64,000 bases of DNA. Origin: Candidatus Cetobacterium colombiensis (GTDB lineage Bacteria; Fusobacteriota; Fusobacteriia; Fusobacteriales; Fusobacteriaceae). The position numbers were made by a program, and so were the translations under genes. Of the stretch, positions 35,138-44,581 are shown in pieces (the stretch's first letter is position 1; each line of letters begins with the position of its first letter). The DNA lies in contig NZ_JAVIKH010000005.1 of NCBI RefSeq assembly GCF_033962415.1, positions 1 to 64,000 of the forward strand, written 5' to 3'. The notes beneath the pieces are model-generated. The model was not told the DNA's origin, did not search any database, and was given only the letters and a program-made list of their open reading frames with translations.

Positions 35138-35853
35138 ATATATTTTTCTAATAAAGTTTGGTAAGTTCCATCCTCTTTTAGTTCTTTTAAAGCTTGATTT
35201 ATTTTGTCTAAAAGCTCAGTGTTTTTCTTAGAAATAGCAATAGCATACTCTTCAGGTTGCCCTTTTGTCTCTGCTAATTTTAAACCTTTATTATTTTTAA
35301 CATAGTTTAAAGCTGTTTCAGAATCTAAAACAATTGCATCAATTTTATTATTTTGTAATTCCATAATAGCGGCATAAGTAGCATTATATTTTTTGTTTTT
35401 AACATCTTTCATTTCACTTACAAGAACATCTCCAGTGAATCCAAGCATAACACCAACTAATTTTCCATTTAAGTCATCAAAGTTTTTAATAGAGTTATTA
35501 TCATCTTTTAAAACTATAACTTGATTGGCAGTGTAGTAGGGATTTGAAAAATTAACTGCTAATTTTCTTTCATCTGTAACAGTCATTCCAGATATTACAA
35601 CATCAACTTTATTTGTTTCTAAGGCAGGAATTAATCCATCAAAAGCCATATCTTTAATAACTACTTCCATATCTAATTTTTGTGCAATACTTTTAAGTAA
35701 ATCAATATCAAATCCAACAACTTCACCTTTATCAAGGTATTCAAATGGTGGGAACTCAGCATTAGTTCCAACATAAAGTTTCTCTTTTCCAAAAACTAAA
35801 CTACTCACAACTAGCATTAAAAATAAAACAACTTTTTTTAAATTCTTTTTCAT
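35134..35853 (-). CDS. Amino-acid ABC transporter substrate-binding protein
   Basis: This 239-residue periplasmic-binding protein of the polar amino-acid family (SBP family 3) has a signal peptide (MKKNLKKVVLFLMLVVSSLVFG). Ligand-contact motifs are GTNAEFPPFEYLDKGEVVGFDIDLL, KDMAFDGLIPALETNKVDVVISGMTVTDERK and FSNPYY. It is the last gene of a permease-ATPase-SBP operon. The family binds Gln, Asn, Arg, His or Lys and the exact ligand cannot be read here. The Asn-rich attenuator peptide upstream of the operon suggests an amide amino acid. Confidence 0.9.
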   Translation of the reverse strand: MKKNLKKVVLFLMLVVSSLVFGKEKLYVGTNAEFPPFEYLDKGEVVGFDIDLLKSIAQKLDMEVVIKDMAFDGLIPALETNKVDVVISGMTVTDERKLAVNFSNPYYTANQVIVLKDDNNSIKNFDDLNGKLVGVMLGFTGDVLVSEMKDVKNKKYNATYAAIMELQNNKIDAIVLDSETALNYVKNNKGLKLAETKGQPEEYAIAISKKNTELLDKINQALKELKEDGTYQTLLEKYM

Positions 35854-35880
35854 AATCTCCTCCTGAAATTTTAAATTATA

Positions 35881-36609
35881 TTAGTGGTTTAAAACTTTTT
35901 CTATAAATTCTTTTGCTCTAGAGTGGTTGACACCTTCAAATAACTCTTTAGGAGTTGTATCTTCTAAAATAGAACCAGAATCCATGAAAAGAACTCTATC
36001 GGCTACTTTTCTAGCAAATCCCATCTCATGTGTAACAACAACCATAGTCATTCCCTCGTTAGCAAGTTGTCTCATAACATCTAAAACTTCTCTAATCATT
36101 TCAGGATCTAGAGCTGAAGTAGGTTCATCAAAAAGAATAACCTCTGGGTCCATACAAAGTGCTCTAGCAATTGCTATTCTTTGTTTTTGACCTCCAGAAA
36201 GTTGATCTGGATATGCTAAGGCCTTATCTTTTAAACCAACCTTTTTTAATAAGATAAGAGCTTTCTCGTCGATTTCCTCTTTTTTCATTCCCTTAACTTT
36301 CATAGGCGCTAAAGTTAAATTTTCCAAAACTGTTTTATGTGGAAAAAGATTGAAATGTTGAAAAACCATTCCAACTTTAGCTCTCATTTGATTGATATTT
36401 GTTTTAGGGCTCATTATGTCTTCACCACTTATATAGATATGGCCAAGAGTAGGCTCTTCTAAACGATTTAAACATCTTAAAAATGTTGATTTTCCACTTC
36501 CAGAAGGGCCAATAACAGCAACAACTTCCCCTTTTGTTATATGAGTAGAAACTCCTTTTAAAACTTCAAGTTCTCCATAATTTTTAAATAAATTTTCAAC
36601 TTTTATCAT
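35881..36609 (-). CDS. Amino-acid ABC transporter ATP-binding protein
   Basis: This GlnQ/HisP-type ATPase of 242 residues has Walker [10 protein letters not shown] near residue 33, signature [15 protein letters not shown], Walker [15 protein letters not shown] and the switch VVVTHEM. All are intact, so it should power import. It overlaps the permease stop by 4 bases (start 36609, permease end 36606) and precedes the binding-protein gene by 27 bases. Confidence 0.95.
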   Translation of the reverse strand: MIKVENLFKNYGELEVLKGVSTHITKGEVVAVIGPSGSGKSTFLRCLNRLEEPTLGHIYISGEDIMSPKTNINQMRAKVGMVFQHFNLFPHKTVLENLTLAPMKVKGMKKEEIDEKALILLKKVGLKDKALAYPDQLSGGQKQRIAIARALCMDPEVILFDEPTSALDPEMIREVLDVMRQLANEGMTMVVVTHEMGFARKVADRVLFMDSGSILEDTTPKELFEGVNHSRAKEFIEKVLNH

Positions 36610-37271
36610 GCTTTGTTCAACCCCTTTTCAACCCCTCTCATAATTTTTGTAAATATTCCAACTAATACTAAGTATATTAATCCAACTAAAAGTAGTGGTT
36701 CAACTCCTCTGTAAGTTTGAGAAGTTATAATGTTTGCAGATCTTAAAAGATCCACTCCACCAATAAATCCAACAATAGAAGTCTCTTTTAAAAGCGTTAT
36801 AAATTCGCTAACTAAAGTAGGTAGTATTTTTCTAATTGCTTGAGGAATAATAACCTCTTTCATAGCCATAGGATAACTCATTCCCAAAGCTCTAGAAGCT
36901 TCCATTTGTCCTTTATCTAACCCTTCAATACCTGCTCTAATAATTTCAGCAACATAGGCACTAGAGTTTATCCCAAAGGCAATACCAGCCACTAAGAAGA
37001 TTGGCATATCACGAAAACCTGCAAAAATAATGTTTGCTAAAATTAAAAGCTGAACAACAGCAGGAGTTCCTCTAATTAAGTCAATGTAAAAAATAGCAAT
37101 CCATTTAAATTTAGGTGATAATCTTAAAAGAGCTATAAAAATACCGAAAACAACACCAAAAACAGCAGAAAAAGCAGTAACACCAACTGAAAAAGCTAAA
37201 CCTTGAAGAACATACTGGTATCTGTAACCATCAATAAAAATTATTTTTAACGTACTTAAGTAATCTCCCAT
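36606..37271 (-). CDS. Amino-acid ABC transporter permease
   Basis: This His/Glu/Gln/Arg-type permease has about five helices. The EAA loop is [28 protein letters not shown] and the N-terminal motif [18 protein letters not shown] is also typical. I place the start at ATG 37271 (MGDYLSTL, 221 residues). The ATG at 37277 directly abuts the AAGGAG site, whereas the second is correctly spaced. It is the first structural gene after a leader peptide and attenuator-like terminator at 37302-37347. Confidence 0.93.
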   Translation of the reverse strand: MGDYLSTLKIIFIDGYRYQYVLQGLAFSVGVTAFSAVFGVVFGIFIALLRLSPKFKWIAIFYIDLIRGTPAVVQLLILANIIFAGFRDMPIFLVAGIAFGINSSAYVAEIIRAGIEGLDKGQMEASRALGMSYPMAMKEVIIPQAIRKILPTLVSEFITLLKETSIVGFIGGVDLLRSANIITSQTYRGVEPLLLVGLIYLVLVGIFTKIMRGVEKGLNKA

Positions 37272-37301
37272 AAACATCTCCTTTGTATTAGTATTTTGTA
37301 T

Positions 37302-37347
37302 AAAAAAAGAAGGTCTAAGAGTTTAATAACTATACTCTTAGACCTTC
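37302..37347 (-). terminator. Attenuator-type terminator in the ABC operon leader
   Basis: GAAGGTCTAAGAGT (37309-37322 on the plus strand) and its exact complement (37334-37347) form a perfect 14-bp stem with an 11-nt loop. On the minus strand it is followed by seven U residues. It lies between a leader ORF and the permease gene, so it would end transcription before the operon unless prevented. Confidence 0.85.
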
Positions 37348-37422
37348 AAAATTAAAGGGTAAAATAATTTCGTAAAAGAAATCCATAATTATATAATAAA
37401 AATGGATGGCCAGCATCAAAAA

Positions 37423-37494
37423 TTACCAAGAATATAATAAGAATATAGAGTTGTTATTATTTTGTACCCTATTCCTATCATTTCTAAATAACAT
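37423..37494 (-). CDS. Leader peptide, 23 codons with four consecutive Asn codons
   Basis: A short ORF starts at ATG 37494, preceded by a perfect AGGAGGT six bases away. It encodes 23 residues, including RVQNNNN at positions 9-15 (Asn codons at 37450-37461), six Asn and three Arg in all, and ends Tyr-Ser-Trp. It lies between a full consensus promoter and a 14-bp-stem terminator ahead of an amino-acid ABC transporter operon. This is the architecture of ribosome-mediated attenuation (compare HisL and its His run). Its likely role is to sense charged tRNA-Asn. A longer in-frame reading beginning at 37674 starts inside the glycogen-operon terminator and is unlikely. Confidence 0.75.
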   Translation of the reverse strand: MLFRNDRNRVQNNNNSIFLLYSW

Positions 37495-37539
37495 GACCTG
37501 ACCTCCTTTAAAAATTTCATAAATTTTATTGTTTGATTG

Positions 37540-37568
37540 ATTATAAACTATGAAAATAAATTTGTCAA
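37540..37568 (-). promoter_or_regulatory. Consensus sigma-70 promoter of the ABC operon leader
   Basis: On the minus strand TTGACA (37568-37563), exactly 17 bases, TATAAT (37545-37540). Both hexamers match the consensus perfectly. Transcription would start near 37533, about 39 bases before the leader ATG. Confidence 0.88.
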
Positions 37569-37630
37569 ATCTTTTTTTATAAAAATTATTTTTCCTAAAA
37601 ACACTTAAAAATTTATTAAATATGTTTAGG

Positions 37631-37668
37631 AAAAAAGCTGAGCAGGGGGGAGTGCTCAGCTTTTTCTT
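37631..37668. terminator. Terminator of the glycogen operon
   Basis: AAAAAGCTGAGCA and TGCTCAGCTTTTT form a 13-bp stem. The loop is G-rich on the plus strand and C-rich in the minus-strand RNA. It follows the amylase stop codon. Confidence 0.9.
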
Positions 37669-39604
37669 AGACACTTTTACTACTAAATAGAAGTGTCTTT
37701 AGTGGGGGGATTTTTATTGGGAAATTAGTAGATGAATCTATTGGAATGATTAGGGGGTCATTCCAACGATATATGTCAGTCGGTATATTATTACTAAATT
37801 GTCCTAAGAATTCCTTTAAATTGATTTTAAAAATTTTAGATCTATTTGGATTTCTATTTGTAATAACTCCTATAAAGTCCCTTTCATTGGGAAGGTATCT
37901 TATGTAAGCAAAGACATCAGGATGAGGAGAAAAAAACTTAATTTCTCCTTTTTTTAAAACTTTTGAGCTAGATCTTAGATAAGAGATTTTTCTATACCAC
38001 TTTAAAAGATCTTGATCCTCATTCCCCCAAGGATAAGTTCTTCTATTGTCAGGATCTTTACCCCCTTCTAATCCAACTTCATCACCATAATAGATAACAG
38101 GAACTCCAGGAAGAGTAAACTGAATTAAACTTAAAGATTTTAGAACTCTAAGAGTAGCTGGTTCTAAATACTTAAGATCGATTGGATAGTTTTGAATAAC
38201 CTCTTTAACAGAGGTTTTAATTCTCTTAACATCATGAGTACCTAAAAGATTAAAAAGAGCAAAATAGTTTTCCCTAGGATAATTTTCTTTTAAAGAGTTC
38301 ATATATTTACAAAGAGTATCACTATCAATACTACCATTGTAGAAATTTAAAAGATAAGTTCTCAATGGATAGTTCATAACTGAATCTAGTTGTTTTCCAT
38401 TAAAATATTCTCTTCTTTGACCATAGCTAATTTTATTACTAGCATCTTCCCAAACTTCACCGATGACAATTGATTCAGAGTCAATTGTTTTACATTTATA
38501 TTTTAAACTTTCAATGAAGAAACTTGGAAGTTCATCAGCTACATCAAGTCTCCAACCTTTTACACCAGTTTTCATCCAATGATTGATAACACTATTTTCT
38601 CCCTCTATTATGTATTTGAAAAAACTAGGTTCAAGTTCATTTACACACGGAAGATCTTTTATTCCCCACCAACATTCGTAATCATAGGGATAGTTTTGGA
38701 ATCTATACCAAGGATAAAAGGGTGATGCTTTTGATTTAGAAGCTTCTTTAAAATATAAGCTTTCTTTTCCAGTATGATTAAAAACTCCATCTAAAATAGT
38801 AAATATCCCTCTTTTTTTACACTCTTTAACAAGGTCTTTAAAATCTTTATAAGAACCTAAAATAGGGTCTATATTGTGATAGTTATTTGTATCATATCTA
38901 TGATTACTTGTAGCTTCAAAAATTGGATTTAAATAAAGTGTTCCAACATTTAAACCTTTTAGATAATTTATTTTTTCAGTAATTCCCTTTAAATTACCTC
39001 CATAAAAATCCCAACGAGCAATTTCATTTTTTGAATTCTTTATATACATTGGAATATCAGACCATTTTCCATATATAAAACTATTATTTTTTGGATTATT
39101 AATTTTTCCATCTTTATTTCCATTTTTAAATCTGTCTGGAAAAATTTGATAAGCTATACTTTCTTTAAACCAGTTTGGAGTAGGATTATTTTTATAAAAA
39201 AGAGTAATTTGATAATTTATAGGATAATTTTCATAAATTTCACCTATCCCTCCTAATGCTAAGGAGTTATTCCCATAGTAAAAAATTGAGTTTTCATTTC
39301 CCACAAATAATTTAAAGTGATAAAAAATTGTTTTAGCAGGTTTTGGTGCGGTAAAATTAAGAGACCAGACAATATAGTCACGGTCTCCAATTTTTTCTTC
39401 CCCAATTTGAGTCATTTTATATTCAGTTTCTTTCCCATTTATTAAGAATAAACTAACATTTAAACAATTTATAGATTTATCTGTAAAAAAATTAAAAGTA
39501 ACACCTTCACCACATGGGATAGCTCCAAAAGGTGACTTAAATTTTTCATCTTGAGAATCAAATAAAATAGCGTCTTTAGGTATTGAGTAAGAAAGACTAT
39601 TCAC
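37667..39604 (-). CDS. GH13 alpha-amylase family enzyme (neopullulanase-like)
   Basis: The 645-residue cytoplasmic enzyme has an N-terminal beta domain (about 1-140) and a GH13 barrel. Catalytic residues are the Asp nucleophile in GWRLDVADELP, Glu in VIGEVWEDAS and Asp in LLGTHDVKR. The early DGVFNHTG motif binds calcium/substrate. There is no signal peptide, so it acts on internal glycogen or maltodextrins. It is last in the glycogen operon and overlaps glgP by 8 bases. A debranching or maltodextrin-hydrolysing role beside glgP is likely, and neopullulanase or cyclomaltodextrinase specificity cannot be separated by eye. Confidence 0.85.
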   Translation of the reverse strand: MNSLSYSIPKDAILFDSQDEKFKSPFGAIPCGEGVTFNFFTDKSINCLNVSLFLINGKETEYKMTQIGEEKIGDRDYIVWSLNFTAPKPAKTIFYHFKLFVGNENSIFYYGNNSLALGGIGEIYENYPINYQITLFYKNNPTPNWFKESIAYQIFPDRFKNGNKDGKINNPKNNSFIYGKWSDIPMYIKNSKNEIARWDFYGGNLKGITEKINYLKGLNVGTLYLNPIFEATSNHRYDTNNYHNIDPILGSYKDFKDLVKECKKRGIFTILDGVFNHTGKESLYFKEASKSKASPFYPWYRFQNYPYDYECWWGIKDLPCVNELEPSFFKYIIEGENSVINHWMKTGVKGWRLDVADELPSFFIESLKYKCKTIDSESIVIGEVWEDASNKISYGQRREYFNGKQLDSVMNYPLRTYLLNFYNGSIDSDTLCKYMNSLKENYPRENYFALFNLLGTHDVKRIKTSVKEVIQNYPIDLKYLEPATLRVLKSLSLIQFTLPGVPVIYYGDEVGLEGGKDPDNRRTYPWGNEDQDLLKWYRKISYLRSSSKVLKKGEIKFFSPHPDVFAYIRYLPNERDFIGVITNRNPNRSKIFKINLKEFLGQFSNNIPTDIYRWNDPLIIPIDSSTNFPIKIPPLKTLLFSSKSV

Positions 39605-42029
39605 CTCTTTTCACCTCCTTAATATGCCAAATTTCGTCAGCATATTTTCTAATACTATTATCAGAAGAGAATTTTCCAGAGTGAGCAATATTAACTAAAC
39701 ACATTTGAAGCCAACCTTTTTTATCTTCATAAAAATCATTAATTTTTTGTTGAGCTTCCACATAAGCTGGGAAATCTTTTAAAACAAAATATGGATCTCC
39801 TTCTCCATATATATGATTTAGAATAGCATTAAATTCCTCTTTATTTCCAGAGAATGTTCCATCACTTAGCTGTCTAAGAATCTTTTGTAAATCAAGATTT
39901 GAATTTAAAACATCTCTAAAATTGTAAGAGCGATTTTTTTCTAAATCCATTACTTCTTGAGATGTAAGACCAAAAACAACCATATTGCTATCTCCAACTT
40001 CATCATAAATTTCAACGTTAGCACCATCTAAAGTAGCTAAAGTAACAGCACCATTCATCATAAATTTCATATTTCCAGTTCCAGATGCTTCTTTTGAAGC
40101 TGTAGAAATTTGCTCACTTACATCTCCAGCAGGAATTATAAGTTCAGCAATAGAAACTCCATAGTTTTCTAAAAATACAACTTTTATTTTACTTCTGATA
40201 GAAGGATCGTTATTAATAACATTAGCAACAGAGGTAATTAGTTTAATAATATTTTTAGCTAGGTAATATGATGGAGCAGCCTTCGCCCCAAAGAAGAAAG
40301 TTCTTGGAACAATGTCTAGCTCAGGATTTTCTTTTAACTTATTATATAAGTAGATAATATGGAAAATATTAAGTAGTTGTCGTTTATATCCATGAAGTCT
40401 TTTTACTTGTACATCAAATATAGAAAATGGGTTGACATCTATATTATATTTTTGTTTGACATATGTCACAACTTTCTCTTTATTTTTTAATTTAATTTTT
40501 TCTAAAGTATGTAGAACATTATCATCATTTACAAACTTTAAGAAGTTTATAAATTTATTAGTATCGTTTATAGATTCAGGACCACTTTTTTCAGTCACTA
40601 GTTTATAAAGTTCAGGATTATCATTTTTAAGCCATCTTCTATGGGTAATACCATTTGTTTTATTGTTAAATCTTTCAGGATAAAGAAGATAAAAATCATG
40701 TAGCTCACGATTTTTTAGTATTTCAGTATGAATTTTAGCAACTCCATTTATAGAGTGAGATCCTATAATAGCAAGATTTGCCATTCTTACTTCACCATTA
40801 AATATAATTCTCATAGAATCTATTTTATGATAATCTTCCTCGTATTTTTGACTAACTTCTTCACAGAATCGTCTATCAATTTCCTCTATAATCATAAGGA
40901 TTCTAGGAACAGTTTTCTTAAACATATCATATGGCCAACGTTCCATAGCTTCACTAAGGATAGTATGGTTTGTATAAGCTAATGTTTTAACAGTTATATC
41001 CCAAGCACTATCCCAATCTAATCCCTCTTCATCTAAAAGTAATCTCATTAGTTCTCCAACAGCGATAGAAGGATGAGTATCGTTAATATGAATTGCTATA
41101 AAATCTGAAAATTTATGTATAGATTCTCTTGTTTTCTTATATTTTCTTAAAATACTCTGAAGTCCAGCACTAACAAAGAAGTATTCCTGCTTTAAACGTA
41201 AAAGTTTTCCTTGATAACTTGAATCATCAGGATACAGAATTTGCGAGATTGCTTCAACTGCGAATTTTTTATCAATAAACTTTTGATAATCCCCTTTTTG
41301 TAAAGTATTTAAATCAATTTCCTCTTCAGGAACTTCAGCACTAAAAAGTCTAAGAGTGTTAACAGTTTCCATATTTGCTCCTAAAATTGGAATATCATAT
41401 GGAACAGCATTGATTTCTTCACAACCAAAATAGTTAGGAACTATTCCTGTGGGAGTATTCATAAGATGAACTTGTCCTCCAAATCTTACAGTGACACTTT
41501 TTTCAGGTTTTTTAATTTCCCATAAAAAGTCCTCTTTTAACCAGTTATTTAAAAGTTCTTTTTGGTATCCATTAACGATTTTTTGATTAAAAAGTCCATG
41601 CTTAAATCTGATTCCACATCCATGTCCAGGAAACCCTAAAGATGCAAGAGAATCCATGAAACATGCAGCAAGTCTACCAAGACCACCATTTCCAAGAGCA
41701 GGATCTGGCTCTTGTTCTAAAAGCTCATCTAAATCAATATTTAAATCTCTCAGTCCATCTTTAACAACGTCTCTAATATCTAAATTTAAAAGATAAGAGT
41801 TAAGAAGTCTTCCAAGTAAAAACTCCATTGAAAAATAATACATCTGTTTAGATTTATGTTTTGTATAATACATATTTGTTTCAGCCCAAGATTCAGAGAT
41901 ATAATCTCTAATAAGCTTTCCAAGAGCTAAGTATTTATGCTCTAAAGAAGCATCGGCAGGTGATTGAGCAAAAGTTAATGTAAGTCTTTTGATGTAATCG
42001 TCTTTAAATTTATTTTTATTTAAAATCAT
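39597..42029 (-). CDS. glgP: Glycogen phosphorylase
   Basis: This 810-residue GT35 phosphorylase releases glucose-1-phosphate from glycogen. The pyridoxal-phosphate site is EASGTGNMKFMMNGAVTLATLDGANVEI near residue 640, with the Lys in NMKF. Other family landmarks are DPALGNGGLGRLAACFMDS and HINDTHPSIAVGELMR. It overlaps glgA by 4 bases and the amylase by 8. Synthesis and breakdown genes are thus translated from one message. Confidence 0.96.
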   Translation of the reverse strand: MILNKNKFKDDYIKRLTLTFAQSPADASLEHKYLALGKLIRDYISESWAETNMYYTKHKSKQMYYFSMEFLLGRLLNSYLLNLDIRDVVKDGLRDLNIDLDELLEQEPDPALGNGGLGRLAACFMDSLASLGFPGHGCGIRFKHGLFNQKIVNGYQKELLNNWLKEDFLWEIKKPEKSVTVRFGGQVHLMNTPTGIVPNYFGCEEINAVPYDIPILGANMETVNTLRLFSAEVPEEEIDLNTLQKGDYQKFIDKKFAVEAISQILYPDDSSYQGKLLRLKQEYFFVSAGLQSILRKYKKTRESIHKFSDFIAIHINDTHPSIAVGELMRLLLDEEGLDWDSAWDITVKTLAYTNHTILSEAMERWPYDMFKKTVPRILMIIEEIDRRFCEEVSQKYEEDYHKIDSMRIIFNGEVRMANLAIIGSHSINGVAKIHTEILKNRELHDFYLLYPERFNNKTNGITHRRWLKNDNPELYKLVTEKSGPESINDTNKFINFLKFVNDDNVLHTLEKIKLKNKEKVVTYVKQKYNIDVNPFSIFDVQVKRLHGYKRQLLNIFHIIYLYNKLKENPELDIVPRTFFFGAKAAPSYYLAKNIIKLITSVANVINNDPSIRSKIKVVFLENYGVSIAELIIPAGDVSEQISTASKEASGTGNMKFMMNGAVTLATLDGANVEIYDEVGDSNMVVFGLTSQEVMDLEKNRSYNFRDVLNSNLDLQKILRQLSDGTFSGNKEEFNAILNHIYGEGDPYFVLKDFPAYVEAQQKINDFYEDKKGWLQMCLVNIAHSGKFSSDNSIRKYADEIWHIKEVKRGE

Positions 42030-43468
42030 AAAAGACCTCCATATAAAGATTTATATCTCTTAGCAGACTCCTTCCAATCAGAGTTATACTTCATACCTGA
42101 TCTCATAAGAGCTGTCCAAGCTTTTTTGTCCTCATAAAAAACTTTAGCAGCGTATTCAAGTTTAAAAAGCATATCATGGGCGTTATAGTTTTGGAAAACA
42201 AAACCAGTTCCACCTAAAGTTTCTGGATTAAAATTAGAAACAGTATCTCTTAAACCACCAGTTTCTCTAACTAAAGGTACAGTTCCATATCTCATAGCTA
42301 TAAGTTGTCCAATACCACAAGGCTCAAACAGAGAAGGCATTAAAAATACATCACAAGCACCATAAATTTTTCTAGCTAATTCATCACTAAAAGTTATATT
42401 AGCAGAAAGTTTTTCTGGATGAGTGTAAGAATAATAATTAAATAAATCTTGATACTGTACGTCTCCAGTTCCAAGAATTACAAACTGTAAATTGATATTT
42501 AAAATATCGTCCATAACCCATTTTATAAGGTCTAATCCTTTTTGACTAACTAAACGAGAAACTAAACCAACCATCATAACGTTTTCGTTAACTGGAAGTC
42601 CAAGTCTTTTTTGCAATTCAACTTTATTGATAGCTTTTTTCTTCAAATTAGTTAGACCAAAATTAGCATAAAGTTTATCATCTTTTCTTGGATCATAAAG
42701 ATGATAATCAATACCATTTACAATACCATGAACTTTATTACCTAATTCGACAATAAGACCATTTAACTTTTCTCCATAGAAAGGATACGTAATCTCTTTA
42801 GCATAAGTTTCACTAACAGTTGTAACTACATCAGAATAAATAAGTCCACCTTTCATAAAAGAGACACCATCATAAAATTTAAGTTTATCTTCAGTAAAAT
42901 ATGAGTCGTTAAGACCTAAAAGTTCACCTAAAATATTTTTCGAGAAAACACCTTGATACTTTAAGTTATGTATTGTGAAGACAGTTTTTGTATTTTTTAA
43001 AAGTTCATCTTGGCTATAAAAAGCCTTTAAAAGTACAGGAATCATACCTGTGTGCCAATCATTACAATGAATGATATCAGGAGTAAAGTTAGGAATTAGT
43101 TTTACAGCCTCTAAAACCCCTCTACAATAAAAAGAAAAAATTTCTCCATCATCGTAATGTCCATATGGTATGTGTCTTTTAAAATAATATTCATTATCTA
43201 TAAAATAAAAGTCAACACCATCATACTCTAAATGAAAAAGTCCAGCATATTGATTTCTCCAACCAACAGGAACTGTAAAAGATCCTAAAAAGTTCATTTT
43301 ATCAACGAACTCTTTAGGAATATTTCCATTTTTAGGAAGAATAACTTTAGCATTTACACCTACTTTTTTAAGTGCTTTTGGAAGAGCATGGGAAACATCC
43401 CCAAGCCCTCCAACTTTTAAAAATGGATCAGCTTCTGAAGTTGCAAAAAGCAGATTTATATCTTTCAT
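42026..43468 (-). CDS. glgA: Glycogen synthase, ADP-glucose type
   Basis: This 480-residue GT5 enzyme transfers glucose from ADP-glucose to the growing alpha-1,4 chain. The N-terminal ADP-glucose loop KVGGLGDVSHALPKAL (Lys18) and the C-terminal MPSLFEPCGIGQLIAMRYGTVPLVRETGGLRDTV are diagnostic. Spacing to glgD is 21 bases. It belongs to the six-gene glycogen operon. Confidence 0.96.
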   Translation of the reverse strand: MKDINLLFATSEADPFLKVGGLGDVSHALPKALKKVGVNAKVILPKNGNIPKEFVDKMNFLGSFTVPVGWRNQYAGLFHLEYDGVDFYFIDNEYYFKRHIPYGHYDDGEIFSFYCRGVLEAVKLIPNFTPDIIHCNDWHTGMIPVLLKAFYSQDELLKNTKTVFTIHNLKYQGVFSKNILGELLGLNDSYFTEDKLKFYDGVSFMKGGLIYSDVVTTVSETYAKEITYPFYGEKLNGLIVELGNKVHGIVNGIDYHLYDPRKDDKLYANFGLTNLKKKAINKVELQKRLGLPVNENVMMVGLVSRLVSQKGLDLIKWVMDDILNINLQFVILGTGDVQYQDLFNYYSYTHPEKLSANITFSDELARKIYGACDVFLMPSLFEPCGIGQLIAMRYGTVPLVRETGGLRDTVSNFNPETLGGTGFVFQNYNAHDMLFKLEYAAKVFYEDKKAWTALMRSGMKYNSDWKESAKRYKSLYGGLL

Positions 43469-43489
43469 CTTACCTCCTCCTTCTAAAAA

Positions 43490-44581
43490 TTAAAAATTAT
43501 ATTTTTTTTGAATAACGAGAGGATAAGAAGGATTACCTTCTAACTCCGTATTTTCTAAAATCATATTTTTATCAACAATAACATTTTTCAAAGTAGTACC
43601 AGATTTTATTGTACAGTTTTGAAGAATTATACAATTTTCAACTGTAGCACCTTTTTCAATATTAACATATCTAGAAAGGATACTATTTATTACTGTACCT
43701 TCAATAAAACATTCATTAGAGATTATTGAATTTTTAACAACCTCTTCACTTAAATAATGTGTAGGGATTGAATCTTTTATTTTACTAAAAATAGGTCTAT
43801 CTTCATTGAAAAAAATCTCTTTTAAAATATTAGAATTAATTAAATCCATGTTAGTTCTAAAATAATTAGAAAGAGAGTTTAAACAAGAAAGATATTCTTT
43901 ATGTTCGAAACCTTCAATTTTTAAGTTGTTTTTACTTCTATATATGATATCTTTTAATGACAACTCATTATTTGGTCTAGACATAATAAGAGACATTAAA
44001 AGTGATTTTTTTATTAAGAAAATTTCTAAAGATATATTTTGATTTTTCTTTGGTAAAAAATTAGCACAAGCTCTTGTTAAATGATTTTTTTCATTAAATT
44101 CTAAGATGTCACATCCTAAAAAATGTTCAGATGGATTAGGAATATTTTTATATATAACTGTAACATCGCTTTCAGATAGTTCGTGAAACTGAATAGCTTT
44201 TTCTAAATCTACATTGGCAATCATGTAAGTTGGTGCAATAACGACCATTTCATTTTTAACTTTTAAAAGATCTTGAAAGTTTTCAATTAAAAGTTCAGTG
44301 TCAGTAGTTCCATCTCCTGAATGAATTGTTAGTCCTCCATTTTTTCTATTAAGCCCCCAAGATTTAGATACCTCTAGATGATTTCTTAAAGAACGACAAT
44401 TTTTACTACTTAAAACATGAATATTTTTAACTCCTGCGTTAATCATGTATGAAAGAGGAAAATCTATAGCACGATATTTTCCTGCAATAGGTACAGTTGC
44501 AATTCCTCTATGAGCCGTTAAATTTTTTAAAAGTTCCCTACTCTCAAAAGACGTTATGATTCCAGTGTAATTAGCTAACAT
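43490..44581 (-). CDS. glgD: GlgD, regulatory subunit of ADP-glucose pyrophosphorylase
   Basis: The 363-residue protein is a GlgC paralogue. Its N-terminal nucleotidyl-transferase loop has lost the GGxGxRL motif (here SFESRELLKNLTAHRG), but it retains IAGKYRAIDFPLSYMINAGV and the C-terminal left-handed beta-helix. GlgD of this kind is known from Firmicutes, where it forms an active hetero-tetramer with GlgC. Its start overlaps the glgC stop by one base (TAATG), which favours equal synthesis. Confidence 0.92.
   Translation of the reverse strand: MLANYTGIITSFESRELLKNLTAHRGIATVPIAGKYRAIDFPLSYMINAGVKNIHVLSSKNCRSLRNHLEVSKSWGLNRKNGGLTIHSGDGTTDTELLIENFQDLLKVKNEMVVIAPTYMIANVDLEKAIQFHELSESDVTVIYKNIPNPSEHFLGCDILEFNEKNHLTRACANFLPKKNQNISLEIFLIKKSLLMSLIMSRPNNELSLKDIIYRSKNNLKIEGFEHKEYLSCLNSLSNYFRTNMDLINSNILKEIFFNEDRPIFSKIKDSIPTHYLSEEVVKNSIISNECFIEGTVINSILSRYVNIEKGATVENCIILQNCTIKSGTTLKNVIVDKNMILENTELEGNPSYPLVIQKKYNF

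Noticed and set aside
37302-37533. T-box riboswitch before the ABC operon
   Set aside because: No T-box bulge (TGGNACC) or specifier-loop architecture is visible. A translated leader explains the elements better.
37423-37674. An 83-codon reading frame between the glycogen and ABC operons
   Set aside because: Its first codons lie in the glycogen-operon terminator, and the consensus promoter TTGACA-17-TATAAT lies inside it. Only the last 23 codons, with their own AGGAGGT, are credible, as a leader peptide.
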